Part shown: positions 49,290 to 57,606 of the stretch, piece after piece
How positions within the stretch are numbered: the first letter of the stretch is position 1
How the letters are laid out: every line of letters begins with the position of its first letter
Position numbers and translations under genes: made by a program
Notes under the pieces: generated by a model
Database searches by the model: none
What the model was told of the DNA's origin: nothing
The model's input: only the letters and a program-made list of their open reading frames with translations
NCBI GenBank assembly: GCA_016180425.1
Contig: JACPBF010000001.1
Location: forward strand, 595,490-659,489
Direction: 5' to 3'
Origin: Elusimicrobiota bacterium
GTDB taxonomy: Bacteria; Elusimicrobiota; Elusimicrobia; 2-02-FULL-39-32
Length of the DNA: 64,000 nucleotides

Positions 49290-50858
49290 TTATTTCTCCT
49301 GACCCATGTAACTAATGTAAAGAGATTCATTTCTGCGCAGGATGTCAAAAACAACCCCGGTTTTTGTTTCTGTTTTTTTCGCGCATTCTTCAAAAACTTT
49401 TGTATTGGTTACAGACTCCTGATTAATGGCGCGAATCAGATCTCCAATGGCTAAACCCATCTCTTCAGAAGGGGAGCCGGATTCTATTTCTGTAATAAGC
49501 ACGCCAGTTGAATCTTCCTTAATCCCAAACTGTTCCTTTAGTCTAGAGGTAAGTTCACTCACTGTCATTCCCAGCCATTTGGCATTTGCGCCGTCTTCTT
49601 TGGAAGGAGCTTGTTCGTCCTTTTGTTTAATAGAGCCTAAAGAAGCAGGCGCTTCCACTGTAGTTAAATTTAATACCATCTCTTTTTTATTGCGAATAAT
49701 TTTTACCGTCACTCTTTTATTAGGCGGCGTGGCAGAAACAATATTTTGCAATTCATAATTATCTTTTATTTTTTTGCCGTCAAACTCAATTAACACATCC
49801 CCTCTTTTAATGCCTGCTTTCTCAGCCGGGTACCCGCTCAAGACTTCTTTCACTAACACCCCTTCTTGGTTCGGCACCGCAAAAACTTTAGCTGTGGCTT
49901 CATCTATTTTACCTTCTAAAATAATGCCGATCCATCCCCTCACAACTTTTCCTTTTTCTCTAAGTTCAGGAATAATTTCTTTTGCCCGGTTAATGGGAAT
50001 GGCAAAACCAATGCCGGCAAAACCGCCGCTAGGCGTATAAATCGCAGAGTTAATGCCAATCACTTCCCCATAAATGTTCACCAAGGGGCCGCCTGAATTG
50101 CCAGGATTAATCGCTGCATCCGTCTGAATTAAATCCTTATAATTTCTGCCTTCAATGGATAGGTTCTGGCGCGAAGCTGAAATAATTCCCACAGTTACGG
50201 TTTGGGATAAGCCAAACGGGCTGCCAATCGCAATAGCCCAATCCCCCACTCTTAAACGGTCAGAATCGCCCAAGCGCGCATGGGGTAATTTTGAAGATGA
50301 ATTAATTTTGACCACAGCCAGATCTGTGCGTTCATCCCTGCCAATCACCTTGCCGTCTAATTTTTTGTCTGGATCTGCCGCCAATGTCACTTTTATTTCA
50401 TCCGCGTTCCTGACCACATGCTCATTGGTCAGAATATAACCTTCCGGATCAATAATCACTCCGGAACCAGTCCCAGGAATTTTGCGTTGGTAATATTTTT
50501 TTTGCTGCTCAGGACTTTTTTTAGGCTGGACTTGTCCATGAGGCGAATTAAAAAATTGCTCGAAAAGATCCTGCGGATCCATAAAGAAAAACTCATAAGG
50601 ATTAACTGCAAATTTTTCCAGATGCACTGTAGTGATATTCACCACAGCTGGTTTAACGCTCTCTGCAACTTGAGCAAAAGATTCCTGTAAATTTAAAACT
50701 TCCGAGTGGGGGCCGACCGCAGGCGGATTATTTTTAGATTTAAAAAAAAGCGTTGGGGTATAGGAGATTGGATTCAAATCCAAGACAAACTTATCCCGAT
50801 CCAAACTTAAGATCAAAATAAATAATAAAAGGATCACCAATAAAATTTTCTTAAGCAT
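49290..50858 (-). CDS. degP: HtrA/Deg-family periplasmic serine protease
   Basis: 522 residues. N-terminal hydrophobic anchor (residues 4-18), trypsin-like domain with catalytic His147 (TNEHVV), Asp179 (ERTDLAVV) and Ser255 (NPGNSGGPL), and two PDZ domains (about 290-385 and 420-515). Quality-control protease/chaperone of the envelope. It lies 4 nt downstream of the GH57-like gene and 2 nt upstream of the REC-GGDEF gene, in a run that also contains an ECF sigma factor, consistent with an envelope-stress role (inference). Confidence 0.94.
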   Translation of the reverse strand: MLKKILLVILLLFILILSLDRDKFVLDLNPISYTPTLFFKSKNNPPAVGPHSEVLNLQESFAQVAESVKPAVVNITTVHLEKFAVNPYEFFFMDPQDLFEQFFNSPHGQVQPKKSPEQQKKYYQRKIPGTGSGVIIDPEGYILTNEHVVRNADEIKVTLAADPDKKLDGKVIGRDERTDLAVVKINSSSKLPHARLGDSDRLRVGDWAIAIGSPFGLSQTVTVGIISASRQNLSIEGRNYKDLIQTDAAINPGNSGGPLVNIYGEVIGINSAIYTPSGGFAGIGFAIPINRAKEIIPELREKGKVVRGWIGIILEGKIDEATAKVFAVPNQEGVLVKEVLSGYPAEKAGIKRGDVLIEFDGKKIKDNYELQNIVSATPPNKRVTVKIIRNKKEMVLNLTTVEAPASLGSIKQKDEQAPSKEDGANAKWLGMTVSELTSRLKEQFGIKEDSTGVLITEIESGSPSEEMGLAIGDLIRAINQESVTNTKVFEECAKKTETKTGVVFDILRRNESLYISYMGQEK

Positions 50859-50862
50859 GATC

Positions 50863-52764
50863 TTATAATTTTTTCCTTAGCATGGGTAAAATTGGCTTTT
50901 CATCCTCAATCGTAATAGAAGTTTCTAAAAGATGTTTCAAAAATTCCTCTTTATTTTCTAAGGGACTAAAAAGATCTTCAATTTGGTTATCTTCTTTTTT
51001 TATTATAGCAACTAAATATCCCCAGCGTAAAGGATAGGCTCCTAAGAGATTTTTTGGTATTCGGACTTGCAAAAACGTGTTGTCCAAAAAAGTTAAACCA
51101 ATTTTGTCTGTGGAAGAAAAACTATTCCCAACCAAAAGTTTAGAATCGAGTCGGCCATTTTCTTTCTCCAGAACTAAAACATATTCCCAGCCCTCTTGAG
51201 GTTCTACTCTGGCATTGATTCCATTCAGTAAAGAGACAGATCCCGCTCCCTCTCGATGGTTAATATCCATATAAATATGCACTCGCACCTCTTCCAAAAG
51301 TTCCTTTTTTCTAAATAACAGGGTTAAGAGAAGTTCCTCCTCTTGATTTTTGCTAAGCTCTACGGAAAAACCTTTTAATAAAGATGCGGCCTGGTCTCTT
51401 AAATCTGACCAATGAATGGAACCATTGTCAGTCTCAGTTTTTAACCAAAAAGAGGATGGAACGCTCTCTTGATTTTGGTTTGTAATTGGCGCTTTGGCAG
51501 AGAGTTCCTCTAAAACAGTTGGAACAGGAACCCCTAAATGCTTATAAATGTTAGCTACAGTGGCTCTAAAAAGAAGCCTTTTTTCTATCTGTTTTCTTGT
51601 GACCTCTTTGCCATAAAGTTTTTTAAGCTCCCCTTTTTTGCCAAACCACTCAAAAAATTCACTGCTTAAAGCTTCCTGGAACTCTTGAGCCGCGCTCTCT
51701 AATTTTTTTAAATCAGCAGAACCAGAATTTCTGTATTTTTGTATCTCTTCTTTAGCTTGGCATAAAGTTTCCCAGGCTCTATTTTTTTCAGGCTCGCCTA
51801 CCCAATTTAAAAGACCCGGGCTTAAAGAACCCACACCTTTAATCCAGTCCCAGGAATAAGGCCAAATCTGAAGAGAATTAAAACGTTTTTTAGGATAAAA
51901 TTTAAATAGAGCTGAGCCATGAACCACCTCCAGATTCTTAATAGAAGAGAGTTCTTTTTCCAATTCATTCAGGAAATCTTCCAAACTCAAGGGCGAGCGC
52001 TGCTCATCAAAAATAAGAATTCGTCCTGTTTTAGGCTGGTTAGTTGAAGATAGTTCCTTAAATATTTTTTTAATGTTTGCTTTTGTTAAACTAGGATCGC
52101 TTTTTTCATAGTACAAATTGGAAAGCGGATCTGCCCTCCAAATAGAAAATGGATGCTCTGTATTTTCATCTAAAATTAATCCAACGCCCGCGCCCCATTC
52201 CTCTAAAGGGAACCCTGCTACGGTCCAAGAAAACTTTTCTTTTTGTAAAAGGTCGGCAATTTCTAAAATTAATGAGCCTCCGCCGGGCACAAAACCTTTA
52301 GGAAACTCTTTCCAGAACTCCTTAAACTTCATTTTTCCCTGCACTACCGGCTCCACGATATCTTCTTCCCAATGCATTTCGCAAGATGGCAGAACCGCTT
52401 CTTTAGAAAGAAAATTTTTGCATAAACTCATGCTATATATTAAAGGAAGCGAAGGGTCCCCGTCTAATTTTAGAACAGGCTCTATTTTTCCAGACTCTTT
52501 TAATCGCAAAAGAAGATCGCGGCTTGATTCTAATCTCGCAAGTTCTTTGGCAGAAAAAGCAAGGGTGAGTTTTAGATGAGAAAATTTCGCTAAAGATTTT
52601 AACCAAACAGGGTTTTCCAGCTTTTGCGCTGAGGGGAGAACGAGAATCGCTACTCTGGATTTTTCCTGGAGGCTTTCTTCTTTAGCAAAAATAGATTTTG
52701 GCAGCAAACTAAAAATTGAAAAAAAGAATAAAACGCTTTTTAGAGTCAAAAATTTATTTTTCAT
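50863..52764 (-). CDS. Secreted GH57-like protein
   Basis: 633 residues with an N-terminal signal peptide (VLFFFSIFSLLPKSIFA). The middle segment ending WDWIKGVGSLSPGLLNWVGE and PEKNRAWETLCQAKEEI resembles the conserved C-terminal part of the family 57 catalytic unit (W.G.PE.NRAWE). The final 170 residues form a beta-rich domain like the glucodextranase/DOMON-type C-terminus (GWEYVLVLEKENGRLDSKLL). The N-terminal catalytic barrel is too diverged for me to identify nucleophile and acid/base, so activity is uncertain. Tightly linked to htrA downstream. Confidence 0.68.
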   Translation of the reverse strand: MKNKFLTLKSVLFFFSIFSLLPKSIFAKEESLQEKSRVAILVLPSAQKLENPVWLKSLAKFSHLKLTLAFSAKELARLESSRDLLLRLKESGKIEPVLKLDGDPSLPLIYSMSLCKNFLSKEAVLPSCEMHWEEDIVEPVVQGKMKFKEFWKEFPKGFVPGGGSLILEIADLLQKEKFSWTVAGFPLEEWGAGVGLILDENTEHPFSIWRADPLSNLYYEKSDPSLTKANIKKIFKELSSTNQPKTGRILIFDEQRSPLSLEDFLNELEKELSSIKNLEVVHGSALFKFYPKKRFNSLQIWPYSWDWIKGVGSLSPGLLNWVGEPEKNRAWETLCQAKEEIQKYRNSGSADLKKLESAAQEFQEALSSEFFEWFGKKGELKKLYGKEVTRKQIEKRLLFRATVANIYKHLGVPVPTVLEELSAKAPITNQNQESVPSSFWLKTETDNGSIHWSDLRDQAASLLKGFSVELSKNQEEELLLTLLFRKKELLEEVRVHIYMDINHREGAGSVSLLNGINARVEPQEGWEYVLVLEKENGRLDSKLLVGNSFSSTDKIGLTFLDNTFLQVRIPKNLLGAYPLRWGYLVAIIKKEDNQIEDLFSPLENKEEFLKHLLETSITIEDEKPILPMLRKKL

Positions 52765-52830
52765 TTTTAATTTGAATTTTAACTTAAATTTTGCGGCAAG
52801 AGCATAACAATCCAGCCCCTTTTGAAGAGT

Positions 52831-53397
52831 TCATGCTCTATTTCCAAATTCAGGATTTATATATTTTTTAAGAGCAGCCCGAGCTCGAAACAACAGAGCT
52901 TCCACAGAAGACACTGTGCATTCCATGCGTTCCGCGATTTCCTCGTCTGAACAATCTTCAAAATAAGCTAAAACAACAGCCAGCCTTTGGCGCAAAGGGA
53001 GCAGGCTTAAAGCTTTTTTTACCTGATCTTCCCGCTCGTTTCTTTCCAAAATCTCTTCTGGCCGCTCTTTTTTTGGACCCGGTGGTTCCTCCTGTTCCAA
53101 AAAATCTGATAAAGAAAAAAAACTTAAAAAATGATTTTTCCTAGAAATATTAATGGCCAGATTTCTTGCGATGCGGTAAAGATAAGTGGAAAATTTAGCT
53201 TGGACTGTATAGCGCGGCAAAGATTTATAAACTTGCAGGAACAACTGCTGGCTGGCATCTTCTGCGGTTTCTTTATTGCCTAAAAAACGAAAGAAAAAAT
53301 TAAAAAGAGGTTTCTCGTACTTTTCAATAATCTTAGTAAATGCGTTCAAGTCTCCTTTTTGGGCTTGGAGCATCCACTCAATATCTTGCTCATTCAC
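52831..53397 (-). CDS. rpoE: ECF sigma factor (RpoE type)
   Basis: 188 residues. Region 2 includes FFFRFLGNKETAEDASQQLF and YLYRIARNLAINISRK. Region 4 includes LPLRQRLAVVLAYFEDCSDE and a helix-turn-helix with SVEALLFRARAALKKYI. The start is a GTG. No anti-sigma factor with a ZAS/RseA-type sequence is adjacent, which is unusual; the downstream secreted GH57-like protein is not a recognised anti-sigma. Likely controls envelope functions, perhaps including htrA. Confidence 0.9.
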   Translation of the reverse strand: MNEQDIEWMLQAQKGDLNAFTKIIEKYEKPLFNFFFRFLGNKETAEDASQQLFLQVYKSLPRYTVQAKFSTYLYRIARNLAINISRKNHFLSFFSLSDFLEQEEPPGPKKERPEEILERNEREDQVKKALSLLPLRQRLAVVLAYFEDCSDEEIAERMECTVSSVEALLFRARAALKKYINPEFGNRA

Positions 53398-53419
53398 ATG
53401 TACAGGTTAAAGAGGTGGG

Positions 53420-53659
53420 TTAACCTTCTAAAGTATCGTGAGTAATGGGCTCTACTTTTATGCCCCGGTTTTCCAGCCATTTTTTGGCAGCATTCAACTC
53501 GTTCTCAGATCCTTCCAATTCTAATACAATCTCGCCAACTTTTTCCGTCACCTTTGCTCTGCGTATGTTAAAAACCACAGGAACCTCTTTACTCATCTGA
53601 TAGATAATGGGATCCTGTATTAAATTCTTAGGAAAAATTAGATCAATCGCTTGTTTCAT
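53420..53659 (-). CDS. NIL-domain protein
   Basis: 79 residues. FPKNLIQDPIIYQMSKEVPV is a clear NIL domain, followed by VTEKVGEIVLELEGSENEL. NIL domains occur at the C-terminus of MetN and in proteins implicated in sulfur incorporation during homocysteine synthesis in anaerobes. It overlaps the MoaD-like gene by 4 nt and is part of the SAM-riboswitch-controlled operon, which supports a methionine connection. Confidence 0.88.
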   Translation of the reverse strand: MKQAIDLIFPKNLIQDPIIYQMSKEVPVVFNIRRAKVTEKVGEIVLELEGSENELNAAKKWLENRGIKVEPITHDTLEG

Positions 53660-53943
53660 TCCTTCCTTAATCCGCCGGCAATAGCCGGGATAATGCTTAC
53701 TTCCGCATCAGCCCCTACTTTTGTTTGAATGCCTTCTTTAAAACGGATATCCTCGCCATTCACAAAAATATTAATGAATCTGCGCACCTGGCCTGTTTCA
53801 TCGCAAATGCGCTCTTTAATTCCTGGATAATTTTTTTCCAGCTCAGCAAGGACTTCTTGAATTGTATGTCCATTGGAATCAACTACAGCTTGGTCTTTGG
53901 TTAATTTACGTAAAGGCGCTGGAATTCTCACTTTTGTTGCCAT
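53656..53943 (-). CDS. MoaD/ThiS-like sulfur-carrier protein
   Basis: 95 residues, beta-grasp ubiquitin-like fold. VRIPAPLRKLTKDQAVVDSN, FINIFVNGEDIRF and the C-terminal IIPAIAGGLRKE. Carriers of this family bear sulfur as a C-terminal Gly-Gly thiocarboxylate. Here four residues (LRKE) follow Gly90-Gly91, so a protease would have to trim it first, as in the HcyS/HcyD-type systems and CysO. It starts 10 nt after thrC with AGGAGG before it, and overlaps the NIL gene by 4 nt. Confidence 0.87.
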   Translation of the reverse strand: MATKVRIPAPLRKLTKDQAVVDSNGHTIQEVLAELEKNYPGIKERICDETGQVRRFINIFVNGEDIRFKEGIQTKVGADAEVSIIPAIAGGLRKE

Positions 53944-53953
53944 TCCGACCTCC

Positions 53954-55240
53954 TCACTTGATCTGGTATGCAGGATTTTTTAAAAAATTATGTTCCTCGA
54001 CTTGTTTGGACTTCACTAAACTCTCATAGAGCTCGCGGAATTCATTTAAACGCGGTTCAATAAGATAAGGTTTAGATATATGTTCTTGAACGGACTCCTG
54101 CGTTTTAAAGCCGTTGCCTGTAATAAAAGCAACTACCGTCTCATCGCTCGCTATCTTACCAGATTCCTTTAATTTTTTCAACACAGCAATGGTGGTTCCG
54201 CCTGCGGTTTCCGTGAAGACCCCTTCGGTTTTAGCAAGCAGCCTAATCCCTTCTATAATTTCTTCATCCGTTGCCCACTCTCCTAGTCCATGAGTCTTCT
54301 CAACTGTTTTAACAGCATAATATCCGTCTGCTGGGTTGCCAATGGCAATGGATTTAGCAATGGTTTTAGGAATGACCGGCTTAATAATCTCAGAATTTTC
54401 CTTAATAGCAGTCACCACTGGGGAGCAGCCTTGGGCCTGGGCAGCAGAAATTTTTGTATGCAGCTCTGGGATTAAGCCTAGCTGATGGAATTCCGACATT
54501 CCTTTATGAATTTTTGTCAGCAAAGAGCCAGAAGCCACTGGCACCACTACATGGTCTGGAGCTCTCCAACCCAACTGCTCTGCCACTTCAAATCCTAAAG
54601 TTTTAGAGCCTTCAGCATAATAAGGCCGAATATTCACATTCACAAAAGCCCAATGAAAAATATCCGCAACTTCTGCGCAAAGCCGATTCACCTCATCATA
54701 GTTCCCTTTAATTCCTACAATAATAGGGTCATAGACCCCAGCGCCCACAACCTTACCCATCTCCAAATCCGCTGGAATAAAAACAAATGTTTTAAAGCAG
54801 CCTACTGCCCCATAAGCTGCCACTGCTCCAGCCAAGTTCCCTGTAGAAGCGCAAGCCACAACATCAAAACCTAATTCCCGGCTGCGGGTCAAAGCCACAG
54901 AAACCACCCTGTCCTTAAAAGAAAAGGTTGGATTGACAGCATCATTTTTTATGTAAAGATTTTTAAGTCCTAGAAACTTTCCTAAGTTTCTAGATTTCCA
55001 AAAAGGAGTGAACCCTTCATTTAAAGAAAGAACCTGTTGGCCTTCAACTGGCAAAAGCTCCCAATATCTCCACAAGTTATGCGGACGGCTGGCGATTTTT
55101 TCTTTAGAAATAACAGAACTAATCCACTCATAATCATAAACCACTTCCAAAGGGCCAAAACAAAATTCGCACACATGTTTTGCTATTGGAGGAGATTCCT
55201 GTCCGCACTCTTTACATTTTAAAGCTTTTATTTTTTTCAT
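53954..55240 (-). CDS. thrC: Threonine synthase-type PLP enzyme, SAM-riboswitch controlled
   Basis: 428 residues. An N-terminal zinc ribbon (Cys9, Cys12, Cys24, Cys27) is followed by the fold II PLP enzyme core with the Schiff-base lysine Lys109 (NPTFSFKDR), ASTGNLAGAVAAYGA and PVASGSLLTKIHKG. Threonine synthase uses O-phosphohomoserine. But the SAM-I riboswitch directly upstream and the MoaD and NIL genes downstream suggest that this enzyme instead (or also) makes homocysteine. That reassignment is inference. Confidence 0.87.
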   Translation of the reverse strand: MKKIKALKCKECGQESPPIAKHVCEFCFGPLEVVYDYEWISSVISKEKIASRPHNLWRYWELLPVEGQQVLSLNEGFTPFWKSRNLGKFLGLKNLYIKNDAVNPTFSFKDRVVSVALTRSRELGFDVVACASTGNLAGAVAAYGAVGCFKTFVFIPADLEMGKVVGAGVYDPIIVGIKGNYDEVNRLCAEVADIFHWAFVNVNIRPYYAEGSKTLGFEVAEQLGWRAPDHVVVPVASGSLLTKIHKGMSEFHQLGLIPELHTKISAAQAQGCSPVVTAIKENSEIIKPVIPKTIAKSIAIGNPADGYYAVKTVEKTHGLGEWATDEEIIEGIRLLAKTEGVFTETAGGTTIAVLKKLKESGKIASDETVVAFITGNGFKTQESVQEHISKPYLIEPRLNEFRELYESLVKSKQVEEHNFLKNPAYQIK

Positions 55241-55243
55241 AAT

Positions 55244-55277
55244 AAAAAACCCCCGGAGGAGAAATTTCCTTCGAGGG
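55244..55277 (-). terminator. SAM-riboswitch expression-platform terminator
   Basis: On the minus strand CCCTCG (55277-55272), inner GGA/TCC pairs, CGGGGG (55255-55250) and a run of six T. It lies between the SAM-I aptamer and the thrC start, the proper place for transcription attenuation when SAM is bound. Confidence 0.82.
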
Positions 55278-55287
55278 AACCCTCTCT

Positions 55288-55406
55288 CTCATCGCGGCTT
55301 AAAAACTATTCATAAGCCAGGCTTTAGCACACTCCCAAGTTTAAAATTTTTCAAGGGGTGTTGCCGTGGTTTCATCGGGCCTAATCCCTCCGCCACTCTC
55401 GATAAG
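55288..55406 (-). ncRNA. SAM-I (S-box) riboswitch
   Basis: The minus-strand leader reads CTTATC (P1 5' strand), GAGAGTGGCGGAGGGATTAG, GGCCCGATGAAACC, CGGCAACA, GTGTGCTAAAGCC and finally GCGATGAG whose GATGAG closes P1. All S-box hallmarks occur in order. SAM binding should favour the downstream terminator and switch off the thrC-moaD-NIL genes. This is direct evidence that the operon belongs to sulfur amino-acid metabolism. Confidence 0.95.
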
Positions 55407-55443
55407 AAAAGTCTAGTGCTTACTTTACAAGAATTAAAAAATT

Positions 55444-55473
55444 TTGTCAAGTTGCTTTTAAATTTAGTAGAAT
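55444..55473 (+). promoter_or_regulatory. Probable promoter of sucCD
   Basis: TTGTCA (55444-55449), an 18-bp spacer and TAGAAT (55468-55473), with the ATG 14 nt further on. No Shine-Dalgarno is visible before sucC, so the mRNA leader would be very short. Confidence 0.5.
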
Positions 55474-55486
55474 ATGTACCCCCAAC

Positions 55487-56695
55487 ATGAAACTAGAAGA
55501 ATTTGAAGCAAAAAAAATCTTAGAAAGTTTTCAGATCCCAATTCCCCCCTATGGAGGAGTTGTGACTGGAGCAAATGAAGTTTCCAGCGCTTTAAAAAGG
55601 TGCGGGCCTGCGCCTTGGATACTAAAAGCCCAGGTTCAAACTGGCGGGCGAGGAAAAGCAGGCGGCATTAAAAAAGCTAAAACTCTTTCTGAAGCCAAAG
55701 AAATAGTTTCCAATCTTTTAGGAAAAAAACTGATTACAGCGCAAACAGGGGCTGATGGAATCTTAGTAAAAAAAGTTCTAATTGAAAAAGGAGCGTCAAT
55801 TCAAAAAGAGCTTTATTTAAGTTTAACTTTAGACCGCAAACAGGGAAAAATGATTTTAATCGCTTCTGCTTGCGGCGGCATGGAGATTGAAGAGATTGCG
55901 CAAACCTCACCGGGGAAAATAGAAAAAATAGAGGTGAGCGTAACCAGCGGAATTGAAACCTATCAGGCAAGAGAGCTGCTTTTAAAACTTGGGTTATATG
56001 ATTCAAACTCTAAACTGGTTCAAGAAAGAATAAAATTTATTAAAAAATGCGTAAAGGCTGCTTTAAGCATAGACGCATCCTTACTAGAAATTAATCCCCT
56101 AGCGCTCACTGAAAATCATCAACTAATCGCTTTGGACGCAAAAATAGTGATTGATGACAATGCGCTTTTCCGTCATCCAGAATTTAAAACTTTGGAAAGT
56201 TCCCTTGGCCAAAGCAGCGCGGAGCGGCAGGCAAAAAAAGCCGGAATATCCTATATTTCTCTTAAAGGAAATATTGGCTGCATGGTGAATGGCGCGGGGC
56301 TGGCCATGGCTACCATGGACATTATTAAACAGCATGGCGGTGAACCTGCTAACTTTTTAGACGTGGGAGGCGGAGCGAGCGTACAACAAGTAACTACAGC
56401 TTTTAAAATTATTCTTTCTGACAAAAATGTAAAAGCGATCTTAGTAAACATATTCGGCGGAATCATGAAATGCGATGTCATTGCGCAGGGCATTGTTACT
56501 GCCGTAGAAGAAATTAAACTAACCATCCCCATTGTAGTTCGTTTAGAGGGGACTAGAGCGGAAGAAGGAAGAAAAATTCTTGCCCAGTCCGGTTTAAACA
56601 TTACTTCTACCCGTTCCTTTAAAGAATCTGCGGAAAAAGTTGTGGAACTTGCCACAGGAACAATCGTTGCAACTCCACACCCATCGCTGGTATGA
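55487..56695 (+). CDS. sucC: Succinyl-CoA synthetase subunit beta
   Basis: 402 residues. ATP-grasp domain with [16 protein letters not shown] and the [18 protein letters not shown] metal site, then the Rossmann-like C-terminal half with [27 protein letters not shown] and [10 protein letters not shown]. Catalyses reversible conversion of succinyl-CoA to succinate with nucleotide phosphorylation. Overlaps sucD by 4 nt. Confidence 0.94.
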   Translation: MKLEEFEAKKILESFQIPIPPYGGVVTGANEVSSALKRCGPAPWILKAQVQTGGRGKAGGIKKAKTLSEAKEIVSNLLGKKLITAQTGADGILVKKVLIEKGASIQKELYLSLTLDRKQGKMILIASACGGMEIEEIAQTSPGKIEKIEVSVTSGIETYQARELLLKLGLYDSNSKLVQERIKFIKKCVKAALSIDASLLEINPLALTENHQLIALDAKIVIDDNALFRHPEFKTLESSLGQSSAERQAKKAGISYISLKGNIGCMVNGAGLAMATMDIIKQHGGEPANFLDVGGGASVQQVTTAFKIILSDKNVKAILVNIFGGIMKCDVIAQGIVTAVEEIKLTIPIVVRLEGTRAEEGRKILAQSGLNITSTRSFKESAEKVVELATGTIVATPHPSLV

Positions 56696-57606
56696 GCATC
56701 TTAATTAATAAACAGACCAAAGTGATCTGCCAAGGGATTACAGGAGAAGCAGGCTCTTTTCACACGCGCGCTTGCAAAGAATATGGAACTAAAATAGTTG
56801 GAGGGGTTACCCCTGGAAAAGGCGGAACTTTTTTTGAAGAAATTCCAATTTTTGACACGGTCAAAGAGGCTGTAGAAAAAACAGAAGCGCAAGCCAGCAT
56901 GATTTTTGTGCCTGCCGCATATGCTGCAGACGCTATTTTAGAAGCAGAGGATGCTGGAATAAAAGTGATTATCTGCATTACCGAAGGCATTCCGGTTTTA
57001 GACATGGTGCGGGTTAAAGAAAAATTAGCTCAAAAAAAAGAAAAAGTATGGCTGATTGGACCCAACTGTCCGGGGATTATGGTTCCAGAAGAATGTAAAA
57101 TTGGAATTATGCCCGGCTATATCCACAAACGTTACAGCAACCAAAAACAGTTAGGACAAGTTGGCATTGTCTCTCGTTCTGGAACCCTTACTTATGAAGC
57201 GGTATGGCAGCTCTCCCAGCTAGGCATTGGCCAGTCCACAGTGATTGGCATTGGCGGGGACCCGGTGCTGGGATCTTCCTTTATCGAGATCATTGAACTC
57301 TTTGATAAAGATCCTGAAACTGAAGTGGTTCTTTTAATAGGAGAAATTGGGGGCTTAGCTGAAGAAGACGCAGCCAGATTTTTTAAAGAAAGAATGTCTA
57401 AACCTCTGATCGCTTTTATTGCGGGTAAAACCGCGCCTGCGGGAAAAAGAATGGGGCATGCCGGCGCTATTATTGAAGGTAAATCTGGCGGAACCGCGCA
57501 GGAAAAATCTCTTTTTTTAAAATCCATGGGAGTGCACGTTGCATCCTCCCCGGCAGAAATTGGCGTAACAGTTCAAAAAGTTTTATTTTCAAGGAACAAT
57601 CGTTAA
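56692..57606 (+). CDS. sucD: Succinyl-CoA synthetase subunit alpha
   Basis: 304 residues. CoA-binding N-terminal part ([30 protein letters not shown]) and the ligase half with His256 ([10 protein letters not shown]) as the phosphohistidine site. Start overlaps the sucC stop (ATGA). The glycogen debranching gene begins at the next base after its stop. Confidence 0.95.
   Translation: MSILINKQTKVICQGITGEAGSFHTRACKEYGTKIVGGVTPGKGGTFFEEIPIFDTVKEAVEKTEAQASMIFVPAAYAADAILEAEDAGIKVIICITEGIPVLDMVRVKEKLAQKKEKVWLIGPNCPGIMVPEECKIGIMPGYIHKRYSNQKQLGQVGIVSRSGTLTYEAVWQLSQLGIGQSTVIGIGGDPVLGSSFIEIIELFDKDPETEVVLLIGEIGGLAEEDAARFFKERMSKPLIAFIAGKTAPAGKRMGHAGAIIEGKSGGTAQEKSLFLKSMGVHVASSPAEIGVTVQKVLFSRNNR

Noticed and set aside
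50765..50790. tRNA T-loop-like GGATTCAAATCC
   Set aside because: Lies within the htrA coding sequence and no cloverleaf can be formed around it. No tRNA or rRNA gene was found in the window.
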